Shown: positions 9,126 to 20,094, numbered from the stretch's first letter. The stretch is DNA of 64,000 bases from Roseiarcus sp963753135 (GCA_963753135.1 CAVWBA010000022.1:4864-68863); one strand, 5' to 3'. Notes: generated by a model not told the origin, from the sequence alone. Made by a program: numbers and translations.

Positions 9126-9884
9126 ATGAACCTCGGCGGCATGGGAATCCTGTTCGTGGTGGCTGCGCTGACGCTAGCCACATGTCCCGCCGCCGCCGGC
9201 CAGTCCGCCGCCCTTTGCGCCGCCGCGAAAAAGCCGGTCGAGACCGAGCCGCTTCTAGCCGCCGCGGTCGCGGCGGCATTCGGCAACGCGCCGTTCAAAG
9301 CGACCGCAGATGACTGCGTTTACCCACTCAAAGTTCTGCATTACGCGACCGCGGACGTCCTCATCGTCCAGGCCGGCGAGCCCGGCCACGCGTGCCACGG
9401 CTGCGGAGCGCCCTTGTCGGCCTATGTGCTTCGGCGAGCTGATGGTGGCCTCAAAACTGTCCGCGCCTTTCGCAAATTCGCGACGCCCGGGACGTTTGGC
9501 GCCGTCGAAGACATTTCTCCCATCGAGATCGGCGGCGACGATGGGCTGGCGATCGAGAGCGGCGGGATGTTTCAGGGTTACAGTTCTGCAGGCGTGGACT
9601 TCTTCGCTTTCCATGCGGGCCAACTCGTCAGCCTCAACAAGACGTCCATCACGACGGCTGCCGACAATGAGGGCGCGGTCGGCGATACGAGCAAGACGAT
9701 CGAGGTGACGGCGAAGTGGTCCATCGATCCCACGGACAAAACCGCCATCATCGTTGACTACAAGATCAAGGCTGATGGCGCGACGCGGGTCGAGCGCGTC
9801 GTCTGGCGCCTGCGGGGAATGTCGCTTGTCGTATCGCACGGTCGCGTACCGCCGGAAATCTCGCAAGCTTCCGGCGGCGGTTGA
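9126..9884 (+). CDS. Exported protein of unknown function
   Basis: A 252-residue protein with a clear signal peptide (GILFVVAALTLATCPAAAGQ). The mature part has paired cysteines (ACHGCGAPLSAYV near residue 100) and a repeated beta-strand character (ADVLIVQAG, DGLAIESGGMF, TAIIVDYKIKA). I do not recognise a family. Two ATGs five codons apart are possible; neither has a strong ribosome-binding site. The five-base gap from the VOC remnant suggests it may once have been co-transcribed with that gene. Confidence 0.6.
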   Translation: MNLGGMGILFVVAALTLATCPAAAGQSAALCAAAKKPVETEPLLAAAVAAAFGNAPFKATADDCVYPLKVLHYATADVLIVQAGEPGHACHGCGAPLSAYVLRRADGGLKTVRAFRKFATPGTFGAVEDISPIEIGGDDGLAIESGGMFQGYSSAGVDFFAFHAGQLVSLNKTSITTAADNEGAVGDTSKTIEVTAKWSIDPTDKTAIIVDYKIKADGATRVERVVWRLRGMSLVVSHGRVPPEISQASGGG

Positions 9885-9915
9885 AGCGTGATCGCTCTCG
9901 TGCAACGGCGCGGAA

Positions 9916-12900
9916 CTACGCGCCGCCCCACCCTCCTCCGGTCGGGGTTACGATCTCGACCGCCTCACCCGCTTCCACCTTGGTCTCGGCGCAGCCTGGC
10001 AGGATCTCGACGCGCCCGTCATTGCGGCGGACCGAGTTGCGGCCGAGTTCACCCGGCTCGCCCCCCATCATGCCGGGGTTGGCGACGGCGCGAAAACCGC
10101 TGAGGATCGCCGCCTGCATCGGGCGCAAGAAACGGACGCGCCTCAGCGTCCCGTCGCCCGCGCGCCACTGGCCCTTGCCGCCGGAGCCGCGACGGATGTG
10201 GAAATCCTCGAGCACCACCGGAAAGCGGCTCTCCAGCACCTCGGGATCGGTCAGGCGCGAATTGGTCATGTGAACGTGAACCGCGCTCGCGCCGTCGAAG
10301 CCGGGGCCGGCGGGCGCGCCCGAGCAAATGGTCTCGTAATATTGATAGGTGTCGTCGCCGAAGGTGAAGTTGTTCATTGTCCCTTGCGATGAGCTGAGCG
10401 CGCCAAGCGCTGCAAACAATGTGTTCGTCACGATCTGCGACACTTCGACATTGCCCGCGACGACAGCCGCCGGATATTTGGGCGACAGCATCGAACCTTC
10501 CGGCACGATGATGCGGATCGGCCTGAGACACCCGGCGTTCATCGGGATGTCGTCGTCGACCATGACCCGAAACACGTAGAGGATCGCGGCGCGGGTCACC
10601 GGCTCGGGCGCGTTGAAGTTCGACGCCTGCTGCTGCGACGTGCCAGTGAAATCGACTGTCGCTTCGCGCCTCTCCTTGTCGATGCTGATCCTGACCTTGA
10701 TCACCGCGCCCTGATCCGAGACGCTCTCGGCCTCGCCATCGGCAAGCTTGTCGAGCACGCGGCGCACGCTTTCGTCGGCATTGTCTTGAACGTGGCCCAT
10801 ATAGGCCTCGACCACTTGAAGCGAAAACATCTCGACCATGCGCTTGAGTTCCCGCACGCCCTTTTCGCATGCCGCGATCTGCGCCTTGAGGTCGTTGACG
10901 TTCTGCAGCGGATTGCGCGCCGGATAAGGTCCGCTCTTCAAGAGCGCATAGAGTTCGCGCTCGCGGAAGCGGCCACGATCGACCAGCAGAAAATTGTCGA
11001 TATAGACGCCCTCTTCATGGATCGAGGTCGCAAGCGGACGACATCGATCCTGGCGCGGTTCCGCCAATGTCCGCGTGATGGCCGCGCGAGGCGACCCAGA
11101 ACAGAATCGCTTCGCCATGTTCGTCGAAGACCGGCGTGCAGACGGTGATGTCGGGAAGATGGGTGCCGCCATTGTAAGGCGCGTTCAGTGCAAACACATC
11201 GCCAGGCCGGATGCGCCCTTTGTTGTCGCGGATGATCAACTCGACCGAGCGATCCATCGAGCCCAGATGCACCGGCATGTGCGGCGCATTGGCGATGAGG
11301 CGTCCCTCGCGATCGAACACCGCGCAGGAAAAATCGAGCCGCTCCTTGATATTGACCGAATAGGCGGTGTTCTGCAGCGTCACGCCCATCTGCTCGGCGA
11401 TCGACATGAAGAGATGGTTGAAGATCTCGAGCATGACCGGATCGGCCTTGGAGCCGATCGCCTCGCGCTTTGCGCATCGGCTCGATGCGGGTCATCAGCA
11501 CATGGTTTTTCGCTGCGATCTCGGCGCGCCAGCCCTGCTCGACGACGATCGTCTGATGCGGTTCGATGACAAGCGCCGGGCCATCGACCGCCGCGCCGAC
11601 GGGAAGCGCCTCGCGCAAAAAGACGTTCGCCTTTCGCCAGCTTCCATGCGAAAAGAACCGCGTCGCGCGGGCGGGTGTAGACGCGGTCGATCGCCCGTCA
11701 AGATGGCGTCCAAGGAGCCCTTTGGATGCGGGCCGTGCTCTCGAGCGCGGCCTGGCGGCTTTTCTCGGCGAGCCGCGCGGCGCCGCCCACAGCCTCGACC
11801 GACACCGCTTCGATGGCGATCGCCTTGGCGCGATCGATGAAGCCGAAGCGGCTCTTGTGCGCGCTTTCGAATGCGCGCCGCATTGCCGCCGGCGTCGAGA
11901 GCGGAACCTCGATCGTGGTGTCGGAGCCCGAATAGCGCAGCTGCGCGCGACGATGGACCTTGATCGCCTCTCGCGCGACCCCCTGCCCTTCGACCTCGGC
12001 GGCCGCCGCGACGAGCGAGTTCGTCCGCGACGGCGTTGACGCGGAGAAGCGCGTCGACGCGCAGGGGCTCGTCGACCCCTTGGGCGCGCTGAGCCGTGAT
12101 GTCGGCCAGCCCCATGCCATAGGCCGAGAGCAGGGATGAAAAGGGATGGATGAGGACGGTCGAAATCGCCAAGGCGTCGGCGACGTCGCAGGCGTGCTGG
12201 CCGCCCGCGCCGCCGAAGCAATTGAGCGCATAGCGCGTGACGTCGTAGCCCCGCGCAACCGAAATCGTCTTGATCGCCTCGGCCATCTTGGCGACCGCAA
12301 TGGCGAGGAATCCGTCGGCAACCGCCTCCGGCTCCCGCCCATCGCCGATGTCGCGCGCGAGCGCTTGAAAGCGCCGCCGCACGATTGTGTCGTCGAGCGG
12401 CTCGTCGCCGCCAGGGCCGAAGACTTTGGGGAAGAGATCGGGGATCAGCTTGCCCGTCATCAGGTTGGCGTCGGTGACCGTGAGCGGACCGCCGCGGCGA
12501 TAAGCGGCGGGCCCGGGATCGGCGCCGGCGGAAGCGGGGCCGACGCGAAAGCGCGCGCCGTCAAACGAGAGGATCGAGCCGCCTCCCGCGGCGACGGTAT
12601 GGATCTTCATCATCGGCGCGCGCATGCGCACGCCTGCGACTTCCGTCTCGAAGGCGCGCTCGAACTCTCCGTCGAAATGCGCGACGTCAGTCGAGGTGCC
12701 GCCCATGTCGAAGCCGATAATGCGCTTGAACCCTGCGCTGATCCCGGTGCGCGCCATCGCGACCACGCCCCCGGCGGGGCCTGAGAGGATCGCGTCCTTG
12801 CCGGCGAACAAACCCGCCGAGGTAAGGCCGCCCGACGACATCATGAACATGACGCGCGCGCCGGTGCGCTCGATGTCGAGATCGCGCGATACCTGGCCGA

Positions 12901-13600
12901 CATAGCGCTTAAGAATCGGCGAAAGATAAGCGTCGACCACGGTCGTATCGCCGCGCGAAACGAGCTTGATGAGCGCCGAGGCGACATGGCTTTCGGAAAC
13001 TTGGGCTGAAGCCGAGCTCTCGGGCCATCGCGCCGACCATGCGCTCATGCGCCGGATAGCGATAGGCGTGCATGAACACGATCGCGACCGCGTCATAGCC
13101 TTGAGCGTCGCGCCTCGGCGAGCGCGGCGCGCACGCGCTCAGGATCGGGGGCGCGCTTCGATCGTCCCGTCCGCGAGCACGCGCTCGTCGACCTCGACGA
13201 CGCCGGAATAAAGCTGTTCGGGCTTTATGATGTTGCGGGCGAAGATGCGCGGGCGCGCTTGATAGCCGATCTCGAGCGCGTCGCGAAAGCCGCGCGTGGT
13301 CACGAGCAGCGTGCGCTCGCCACGCCGTTCGAGCAGGGCGTTGGTGGCGACTGTCGTCCCCATCTTGACGGCGCGAATGGCTCCGGTAGGAATTGGCTCG
13401 CCCGAAGCAAGGCCCAAGAGCCGACGGATCCCCTCAACCGCGGCGTCCGTGTAAGCAGGGCTCTCGGACAGAAGTTTGATCGGACAGAGCCGCCCGCGCG
13501 GATCGCGGCCGATCACATCGGTGAACGTGCCGCCGCGATCGATCCAGAAGTCCCAGGCCCCGCCTGGTTTTTCTTTGGAAGACCCGCGCTTCGACTTCAC
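9916..13600 (-). CDS. Fused 5-oxoprolinase / hydantoinase A-B protein (several frameshifts)
   Basis: Read across frames this is one polypeptide of about 1,228 residues, the length of fused ATP-dependent 5-oxoprolinase, which opens 5-oxo-L-proline to glutamate. The N-terminal HyuA-type part has WIDRGGTFTDVIG, VKMGTTVATNALLERRG, IIGFDMGGTSTDVAHFDG and NCFGGAGGQHACDVADAL. The C-terminal HyuB-type part has NIKERLDFSCAVFDREG, NDLK-containing helices and a GGGWGGA end. The linking text SKADPVMLEIFNHLFMSIAEQ is typical of the fused enzyme rather than separate subunits. Frame changes occur near 13100-13140, 12010, 11700, 11490 and 11045. Conservation is even on both sides of each, so assembly indels are likelier than decay. 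Start ATG at 13600 is the first in frame. Confidence 0.75.
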
Positions 13601-13697
13601 GTTTGGTTGATCTCCGCTTCGGGTTCTCTCTTTGCCGCGACCCCGCTAATGGTCCTATCATTGAGGCAAATCAAACGTGAAACGAGGGGACTTCCGA

Positions 13698-14679
13698 ATG
13701 GAAACCGTGAAGTTTGGCAAAACGGGCTTGCAGGTGTCGAAGCTTTGCCTCGGCTGCATGACCTACGGCTCATCCAAATGGCGCGAATGGGTCTTGGAGG
13801 AAGAGGCGTCGCGTCCGTTCATCCGCGAGGCGCTCGAGAAAGGCATCAATTTCTTCGATACGGCGGATGTCTATTCGCAAGGCGTCAGCGAGGAAATCCT
13901 CGGCCGCGCGCTCAAGGAATTCGCGAAGCGTCCGGACGTGGTGATCGCGACGAAGGTGCACGGCGCGATGGGGTCGAGCCCCAACGCCAAGGGCTTGTCG
14001 CGCAAGCATATCATGGAGGCGATCGACGCTTCGCTGAGGCGGCTCGGCACGGATTACGTCGATCTCTACCAGATCCACCGCTTCGACCCGCTGACCCCGA
14101 TCGAAGAGACGCTGGAAGCGCTCAACGACGTCGTGCGCGCCGGCAAGGCGCTCTATATTGGCGCCTCGTCAATGTACGCTTGGCAGTTCGCGCGCATGCT
14201 CGACATCGCGCGCGCCAAGGGACACGCCCAGTTCGTGTCGATGCAGAACTACTACAACCTCGTCTATCGCGAGGAAGAGCGCGAGATGATGCCGCTGTGC
14301 GCGAACGACGGCATAGCCGTCATTCCCTGGTCGCCGATGGCGCGCGGCTATCTCGCGGGCTCCGGGGTCGGCGCCAACGCTTCGACCACGCGCGGCCGCA
14401 CCGATCCGTTCAGCGTGACCTTGGGGCTGGGTTCGCGGCAGGATGAGGTCGATCCGCAAGCGCGTGGTCGAGACAGCGGAAAAGCTGAACACCAAGCCCG
14501 CGGTGGTTGCGCTCGCCTGGGTGCTGTCGAAGCCCTTCGTCACCTCGCCGATCATCGGCGCGTCCAAGCCGCATCACCTGGCCGACGCGGTTGCAGCGAC
14601 CGAGCTCAAACTCGATGCGCGCACCATCGCCAAGCTCGAGGAGCCATATACGAGCAAGGCCGTGGCCGGCCACGGCTAG
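13698..14679 (+). CDS. Aldo/keto reductase (one frameshift)
   Basis: NADPH-dependent aldo/keto reductase of about 327 residues. N-terminus METVKFGKTGLQVSKLCLG matches the family, and the tetrad is visible as aspartate and tyrosine in FFDTADVYSQG, lysine in VVIATKVHG and histidine in YQIHRFDP. The ATG has GAGGGG upstream; an in-frame start seven codons earlier is less likely. The frame changes near 14435, after which RKRVVETAEKLNTKPAVVAL and PIIGASKPHHL complete the cofactor-binding end. Physiological substrate unknown. It is divergent from the 5-oxoprolinase gene. Confidence 0.82.
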
Positions 14680-14742
14680 CGAAGGCCCATGCTCCTGCTT
14701 ATGTACGAGGCTGCATGACTTGAAGCCTTCGAGGAGGCCCTG

Positions 14743-15105
14743 ATGACTCAAGCAGGAACCAAGGACCATCCAATCACGATCGAGCCGATCCATGAGCGGG
14801 TGCGGGTGATCTGGCATGGGCGCACGATCGGAGACAGCAAAACGGCGTTGGAGCTGCGCGAGGCGAACTATCCGCCAGTGGTTTATGTGCCGCGCGACGA
14901 CATGGACATGAGCGCGCTTGAGCGCACCGCCCGCGTTACGACTTGCCCTTACAAGGGGGAAGCGAATTATTACTCGATCACCGACGGCAAGGCTCGTGAC
15001 GATAACGCCGTCTGGACCTACGAATTGCCCAAAGCGGAGGTCGGCGAGATCGGGTCTCACCTGGCTTTTTATCCCGATAAGGTAGAGATCACGCGGGGCG
15101 AATAA
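14743..15105 (+). CDS. DUF427-domain protein
   Basis: A 120-residue single-domain protein. The text RVRVIWHGRTIGDSKTAL, PPVVYVPRDDMDM and TTCPYKGEANYYSI is the DUF427 signature, a small beta-barrel domain of unknown function often found beside oxidoreductases. The ATG sits behind GAGGAGG. It lies about 60 bases after the aldo/keto reductase on the same strand and could share its transcript. Confidence 0.85.
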   Translation: MTQAGTKDHPITIEPIHERVRVIWHGRTIGDSKTALELREANYPPVVYVPRDDMDMSALERTARVTTCPYKGEANYYSITDGKARDDNAVWTYELPKAEVGEIGSHLAFYPDKVEITRGE

Positions 15106-15241
15106 GATCCATTCCGGGCGACGGTCGAAAACCGCTTAGCGCGCTCGGGCCGCCAACCCACTCTAACCGAACCAACGGTTGCTGTGCATTGCGCTCGTAT
15201 TGATCTAGAATAGAGCCGGCTCGGTTGGGAGGAACAACGAC

Positions 15242-15622
15242 ATGCTGTTCAACGGCGGCTTTACGTTCGGCAATTTCGTCGCCGACGCCTTCACCATATT
15301 CATGTTCATATTGTGGTTCTGGCTGCTCATCGTGGTGTCGGGCGATCTTTTCCGCCGGCATGACGTGTCCGGTTTCGCTAAGGTGCTGTGGGTCATCGCG
15401 TTCGTCCTGTTCTCCTACCTCGGCGTGTTCGCTTATCTTCTCACGCAAGGTCGGGGCATGGCCGAACGGAACAAGGCGCAAGCCAACGAGGCCCGGGAGG
15501 AATTGCGACACATCGTCGGTTTCAGCGCCGCCGACGAGATCGTGAAGCTCGACAAGCTGAAGGCGGCGGGCTCGATCACCGAGCAGGAATATGGCCGCCT
15601 GCGAGCCAAGCTGGTCGCATAG
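15242..15622 (+). CDS. Small membrane protein with SHOCT domain
   Basis: A 126-residue protein with two transmembrane segments (about residues 12-35 and 48-68, with FRRHDVSGFAKVLWVIAFV between and into the second) resembling the phospholipase-D-nuclease N-terminal membrane module. A C-terminal SHOCT-type helix hairpin follows (DEIVKLDKLKAAGSITEQEY). Preceded by GGGAGGAA. SHOCT domains are oligomerisation or regulatory modules; the function is otherwise unknown. Complete and in frame. Confidence 0.8.
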   Translation: MLFNGGFTFGNFVADAFTIFMFILWFWLLIVVSGDLFRRHDVSGFAKVLWVIAFVLFSYLGVFAYLLTQGRGMAERNKAQANEAREELRHIVGFSAADEIVKLDKLKAAGSITEQEYGRLRAKLVA

Positions 15623-15734
15623 AGCTCCGGCGCCAAGGCGAGTTTTCGCGGAAGAGATCATCAAGACGGTCGAACGAAACGACGCGCATATTCAAGAGGG
15701 CTCGTAAGGAGCCCGGACATCAGGGAGGCCCACG

Positions 15735-16457
15735 ATGTGCATCAAGTGCGAAACGGGCGGAATCGGCCGGCGGGATTTGATGAAGTTCGGCGCCGCTGCC
15801 GCAATCGCGCTTGCCGCAGGGGCCCTGTCGCCTGCGGCGCGCGCGGCGGAAGGCGCGCCGACTTCGCTCTCCCCCCAAGAAGCGCTCGCTCAGCTCAAGG
15901 CGGGCAACGAACGCTTCGTGAGCGAACCTAAGCTTTGCAGCATCGATCTCGCGACCAGCAGAGCCGCAGTCGCCGCGCATCAGGCGCCGTGGGCGACGAT
16001 CATCTCCTGCGCGGACAGCCGCGTGCCGCCGGAGCTTATTTTCGGCGGGCAAGGCGTCGGACAACTGTTCGTCGCCCGCGACGCCGGCAATCTCGTTGGC
16101 GTCGAGACGCTCGGCACGATCGAATATGGCGCGGCGGTCCTCGGCTCTCCGCTGGTCGTCATCCTCGCGCACACCGCCTGCGGCGCCGTGAAGGCGGCCT
16201 GCGACGTTGTGACCAAGAACGCGACTTATCCCGGCGTGATCGGCCGCATGATCGAGCCCATCGTGCCGGCGGCGCTCAAGGTGCGCAACGATCCCGGCGA
16301 CTTCGCCAATAACGCCGCCAAGGAGAGCGCCAGGCGGACCGCGGCGAACTTCCCGACGGTCAGCAAGATCGTCTCCGATGCGGTCGGCGCGGGAAAGTTG
16401 AAGATCGTGGCGGCTATCTACGACCTTGAGACCGGCGTCGTCACTTATCTCGATTAG
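15735..16457 (+). CDS. Beta-class carbonic anhydrase with Tat-type signal
   Basis: A 240-residue enzyme interconverting CO2 and bicarbonate. Zinc ligands and catalytic dyad can be read: cysteine and Asp-Arg in ISCADSRVPPE (about residue 90) and His/Cys in AHTACGAVKAAC (about residue 145). The N-terminus has a twin-arginine motif (GRRDLMKFG) before an alanine-rich hydrophobic stretch and an AxA-type cleavage site, so the enzyme is predicted to fold in the cytoplasm and be exported by Tat. Start at ATG with AGGGAGG upstream. Family assignment is firm; location is inferred. Confidence 0.92.
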   Translation: MCIKCETGGIGRRDLMKFGAAAAIALAAGALSPAARAAEGAPTSLSPQEALAQLKAGNERFVSEPKLCSIDLATSRAAVAAHQAPWATIISCADSRVPPELIFGGQGVGQLFVARDAGNLVGVETLGTIEYGAAVLGSPLVVILAHTACGAVKAACDVVTKNATYPGVIGRMIEPIVPAALKVRNDPGDFANNAAKESARRTAANFPTVSKIVSDAVGAGKLKIVAAIYDLETGVVTYLD

Positions 16458-16631
16458 CGGGCGGGCGCCGCGGCGATCGCTCGTGAACGGCAGAGCGACC
16501 GAATAAGAACGCTCCCGCCGAACGATAGCGACGCCCGGCTGTTCGGCGAGGGTCAGCGGCCCGGTCCGGCCCCGGCGCAAGCCTTACGGGAAGCGGTTGC
16601 GGAAGTCGTCAAAACTCGATAGCCGACGCTC

Positions 16632-17981
16632 ATGGGCATCGACCGCCGCATTATCCTTCGCGATAAGTTCCTGAACGCGCTGAACACGTCGCCCCAGCTC
16701 ATGGGCATTCTCAACGTGACGCCCAATTCGTTCTCCGACGGCGGGCGCCATTCCGATCCAACCGCCGCGGTTGTGCGCGCGCGTAGGATGGTCGCCGAGG
16801 GCGCGGCGATCGTCGATGTCGGCGGCGAATCGACAAGGCCCGGCCACGTTGCGGTTCCCGAAGACGAGGAGCTCCGGCGGGTGGTTCCGGCGCTCGAGGC
16901 GCTTGGCGCCGAGCTTGACGCGCCGATCTCCATTGACACGAGCAAGGCGAGGGTCGCGCGCGAGGCGGCGCGACTCGGCGCCTGCGTCATCAACGACGTC
17001 TGGGGGTTGCAGCGCGATCCAGGCATGGCGGACGCCGTCGCGGAGACCGGCTCGGCCGTCGTCATCATGCACAACCGGGAGGAGAAGGATCCCGCGATCG
17101 ACATCCTCGACGACGTCGAGCGCTTCTTCGAGCGCTCGCTCAAGCTTGCGGCGGGCGCTGGCGTGCCTTTTAGCCGGATTCTGCTCGATCCGGGCGTCGG
17201 CTTCGGCAAGACGCGGCAGCAGAACCACGCCTGCATCTGGAATCTCGACCGCTTCCGATGTTTTGGGGCGCCGATCCTGGTCGGGCTCTCGCGCAAGTCG
17301 TTCATTGGCGGAATCATCGACGCCGAGATCGATCGGCGTCTCCCCGGCACGCTCGCCGCCGACACAATTGCGCTCATGCGAGGGGCGTCGGTGTTGCGGG
17401 TGCACGACGTCATTGAAAACCGCGCGGCGCTCGCCGTCTTCATGGCGCTCAGGGATGCGGCCGCGCCCCCGCTCGCCGCGACGCCTAAGGACGACGGAAA
17501 GGCGCGCGTCGTCCTCGCGCTCGGCGGCAATGTCGGCGACAAGGTTCAGAGCCTGCGCCGGGCGTTGCGCGCCATCGCGGCCGAGCCCGGGATCGAACTC
17601 ACGGCCGTTTCCCGCCTCTACCGCACGCCCCCCTGGGGCAAGACCGACCAGGACTGGTTCGTCAACGCCTGCGCCCTCGGCCGGACGAGCCTCGGGCCCG
17701 AGGCGCTTCTCGAGCGCGTCAAGAGGCTCGAGGTCGAGCTCGGCCGGGAGCGTACGGAACGGTGGGGCCCGCGGGTCATCGACATCGACCTCATCGCCTA
17801 CGACGAGGTTGCGCTCAAGACCGAACCGTTGACCCTGCCCCATCCCGAACTGTTCAATCGCGCCTTCGTCCTCGTTCCGCTGGCCGAAATCGCGCCCGAT
17901 CTCGTGATCGGCGGCGTTCGGATCGGCGAGGCGGCCGCGCGTCTCGGGGCGGAGGCTCATGAGGTTTTGCCGCTCGACTGA
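16632..17981 (+). CDS. folP-folK: Bifunctional dihydropteroate synthase / HPPK (FolP-FolK fusion)
   Basis: A 449-residue fusion covering two folate steps. Residues 22-285 are dihydropteroate synthase: MGILNVTPNSFSDGG, VGGESTRPG, ISIDTSKARVA, LDPGVGFGKT and VGLSRKSFIGG carry the pterin- and pABA-site motifs. After a short linker, residues 295-445 are 6-hydroxymethyl-dihydropterin pyrophosphokinase: ALGGNVGDKVQSLRRAL, LYRTPPWGKTDQDWFVNAC and RWGPRVIDIDLIAYDEV. The order is DHPS then HPPK. No dihydroneopterin aldolase (folB) is between or beside them. The start lacks a strong ribosome-binding site but leaves a normal DHPS N-terminus. Confidence 0.92.
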   Translation: MGIDRRIILRDKFLNALNTSPQLMGILNVTPNSFSDGGRHSDPTAAVVRARRMVAEGAAIVDVGGESTRPGHVAVPEDEELRRVVPALEALGAELDAPISIDTSKARVAREAARLGACVINDVWGLQRDPGMADAVAETGSAVVIMHNREEKDPAIDILDDVERFFERSLKLAAGAGVPFSRILLDPGVGFGKTRQQNHACIWNLDRFRCFGAPILVGLSRKSFIGGIIDAEIDRRLPGTLAADTIALMRGASVLRVHDVIENRAALAVFMALRDAAAPPLAATPKDDGKARVVLALGGNVGDKVQSLRRALRAIAAEPGIELTAVSRLYRTPPWGKTDQDWFVNACALGRTSLGPEALLERVKRLEVELGRERTERWGPRVIDIDLIAYDEVALKTEPLTLPHPELFNRAFVLVPLAEIAPDLVIGGVRIGEAAARLGAEAHEVLPLD

Positions 17982-18087
17982 GCGAGCGCTCCGCTCAATT
18001 CGGGCTGGCTCCGGCGTCCCGAAGCCCATTAGACTGGGCTGAAGCTCCGTCCGGCCGAGATTCCTCGGCCCGAAGGGATCAAAAACG

Positions 18088-18961
18088 ATGCCCGCATGGT
18101 CGCCAACCTTCACCTTCCTCGATGGCGAATGGCTGGAAGGCAATCACCCGATCGTCGGGGCGCGGACGCACGCCTTCTGGCTGGGCTCGAGCGTTTTCGA
18201 CGGGGCGCGCGCCTTCGAAGGGGTGACGCCCGATCTCGACAAGCATTGCGCGCGGCTCAATCGCTCGGCCAAAGCCATGTGCCTCAAGCCGACGATGAGC
18301 GTCGAGGCGATGCTCGAGCTCACGCGCGAGGGGGTGAAGAAATTCACGTCCGGCGCCGAGCTCTACATCCGCCCGATGTACTGGGCCGAGCACGGCTCGC
18401 TGATGTCGGCCGTCCCGCCCGACCCGGAGTCGACCCGCTTCTGCCTGTGTCTCTACGAGGCGCCTCTGCCTCAGCCGACCGGGGTCAAGATCACGCGCTC
18501 GCCCTACGCCAAGCCGCTCGCGGTCACCATGCCCATCGAAGCCAAGGCGGGCTGCCTCTATCCCAACAATGCGCGGGCGCTGATCGAGGCGCGGGCGCGC
18601 GGATTTGACAATTGCCTCATGTGCGACATGCTAGGCAATGTCGCGGAGCTCGCGACGGCGAATGTGTTCATGGCCAAGGACGGAATCGTGATGACGCCAA
18701 TGGCGAACGGGACGTTCCTCAACGGAATCACCCGGCAGCGGGTGCTTAAGCTCCTGTGCGCCGACGGCGTCGACGCGCGGGAGGCGACCCTCAATTTCGC
18801 CGATTTCGATTGTGCGGATGAGATCTTCGTCGTCGGCAACTACAGCAAGGTGACGCCGGTCACGCGCATCGACGCGACGGGATCTGCAGCCAGGGCCCTT
18901 CTTCCGGCGCGCGCGCAAACTCTATTGGGAATTCGCGCATGCCCAACAAGCAACGGTTTAA
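18088..18961 (+). CDS. ilvE: Class IV (branched-chain-type) aminotransferase, one frameshift near the 3' end
   Basis: PLP-dependent fold-type IV aminotransferase, about 291 residues. GSSVFDGARAFEG, ELYIRPMYWAEHGS, the lysine-bearing KAGCLYPNNARAL, LMCDMLGNVAELATANVF and NGTFLNGITRQRVL match the branched-chain aminotransferase subgroup, transferring amino groups between Leu/Ile/Val and 2-oxoglutarate. Near 18880 the frame changes, and the correct C-terminus DLQPGPFFRRARKLYWEFAH then ends at TAA 18959-18961; the unshifted frame reads on with unrelated residues. D-amino acid or 4-amino-4-deoxychorismate activities are alternatives within the fold. Confidence 0.85.
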
Positions 18962-18991
18962 AAGCGGCGCAACGCGCCCGAGGGGGAAACG

Positions 18992-19405
18992 ATGTCCACT
19001 CGTTTGACGATCCGGCTTGATTTCCCGGCTGGCCGCCGCCTCGGCGCCGGCAAAGTCGCGCTCTTGGAAGCGATCGAGAAGACCGGCTCGATATCGGCCG
19101 CCGGCCGCGCGCACCAAATGTCGTACCGTCGCGCTTGGCTCCTGGTCGACGAACTGAATCAGCTATTCGCCGAGCCCGTGGTCGCCGCACATCATGGCGG
19201 CGCGAAGGGCGGCGGCGCCTCGCTGACCGACGAGGGGCGGCGGGTCGTTGCGCTTTACCGCGACGCGGAAGCCAAGATGCGGGCGGCGGCGCAAGGCGAA
19301 ATCGACGAGCTTGAGCGCAACCTCGGCGCCGGCAAGCTGGAACACAATGAGCCGCCGCCGATTGAGCGGCGCGACCGCTTCCCTTTGACAGCGCGGGCGC
19401 TTTGA
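18992..19405 (+). CDS. ModE-like winged-helix regulator (single domain)
   Basis: A 137-residue regulator with the LysR-like winged helix-turn-helix of ModE. ALLEAIEKTGSISAAGRAHQ, MSYRRAWLLVDELNQLF and GGGASLTDEGRRVVALYRD are its signature. The C-terminal molybdate-binding MOP domains are absent, so metal or ligand sensing is unlikely within this chain. ATG preceded by GAGGGGG. It starts 31 bases after the aminotransferase stop and ends close to trpF, so co-transcription is likely. A molybdenum-dependent enzyme is encoded at 49-52 kb, a possible but unproven target. Confidence 0.85.
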   Translation: MSTRLTIRLDFPAGRRLGAGKVALLEAIEKTGSISAAGRAHQMSYRRAWLLVDELNQLFAEPVVAAHHGGAKGGGASLTDEGRRVVALYRDAEAKMRAAAQGEIDELERNLGAGKLEHNEPPPIERRDRFPLTARAL

Positions 19406-19422
19406 CCGAAAGAAGCGCTCAG

Positions 19423-20093
19423 ATGAAGCCCACGGTCAAAATTTGCGGCCTTTCCACCGCAGCCACGCTGGACGCCGCGCTCGAGGCCGGCGCCGACATG
19501 GTCGGCTTCGTCTTTTTCCCGAAAAGCCCGCGCCACATCGATCTCGCGACCGCGCGCTCCCTCGGCCGACAGGCGAGGGGACATGCGACGATTGTCGCGC
19601 TCAGCGTCGACGCGGATGACGACACGCTCAAGCGCATTGTCGAGGCCCTGTCGCCCGACCTCATGCAATTGCATGGGAGTGAGAGCGCCGGCGCGGGTGA
19701 AAGAGATCGGCGAGCTTTTCGGTCGCCCGACGATGAAGGCGATCGGGGTTGCGGCACGCGGCGGACCTCACCCAAGCCGAGCCTTACCAAGGCGTCGCCG
19801 ATGCGCTGCTGATCGACGCCAAGCCGCCCAAGGGCGCGGCTCTGCCGGGCGGCAACGGCCGTCCGTTCGACTGGAGCCTGACGCGGGACTTTCATGGCCC
19901 CCTCCCCTGGCTTTTGTCCGGCGGGCTCGACCCCGACACGGTCGGCGCGGCGATCGCGCTGAGCCAAGCCCGCGGCGTCGACGTCTCCTCCGGCGTTGAG
20001 AGCGCGCCCGGCGTCAAGGACCCGGCCAGAATCAAGGCGTTTGTCGCGGCGGCAAGGCGGGCTTTCGCGCGCGACGCCGTGGGAGTGGGCTGA
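19423..20093 (+). CDS. trpF: Phosphoribosylanthranilate isomerase TrpF (two frameshifts)
   Basis: Tryptophan biosynthesis, isomerising phosphoribosylanthranilate. VKICGLSTAATLDAALEAGA carries the catalytic cysteine; GFVFFPKSPRHID, LMQLHGSE, ALLIDAKPPKGA with the catalytic aspartate, WLLSGGLDPDTV and VDVSSGVESAPGVKD follow in order around the barrel. Frame changes near 19690 and 19757 split the gene, yet every strand of the TIM barrel is present, so assembly indels are likely. ATG chosen; a TTG seven codons upstream overlaps the modE-like stop. trpB follows within two bases. Confidence 0.85.
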
Positions 20094-20094
20094 C

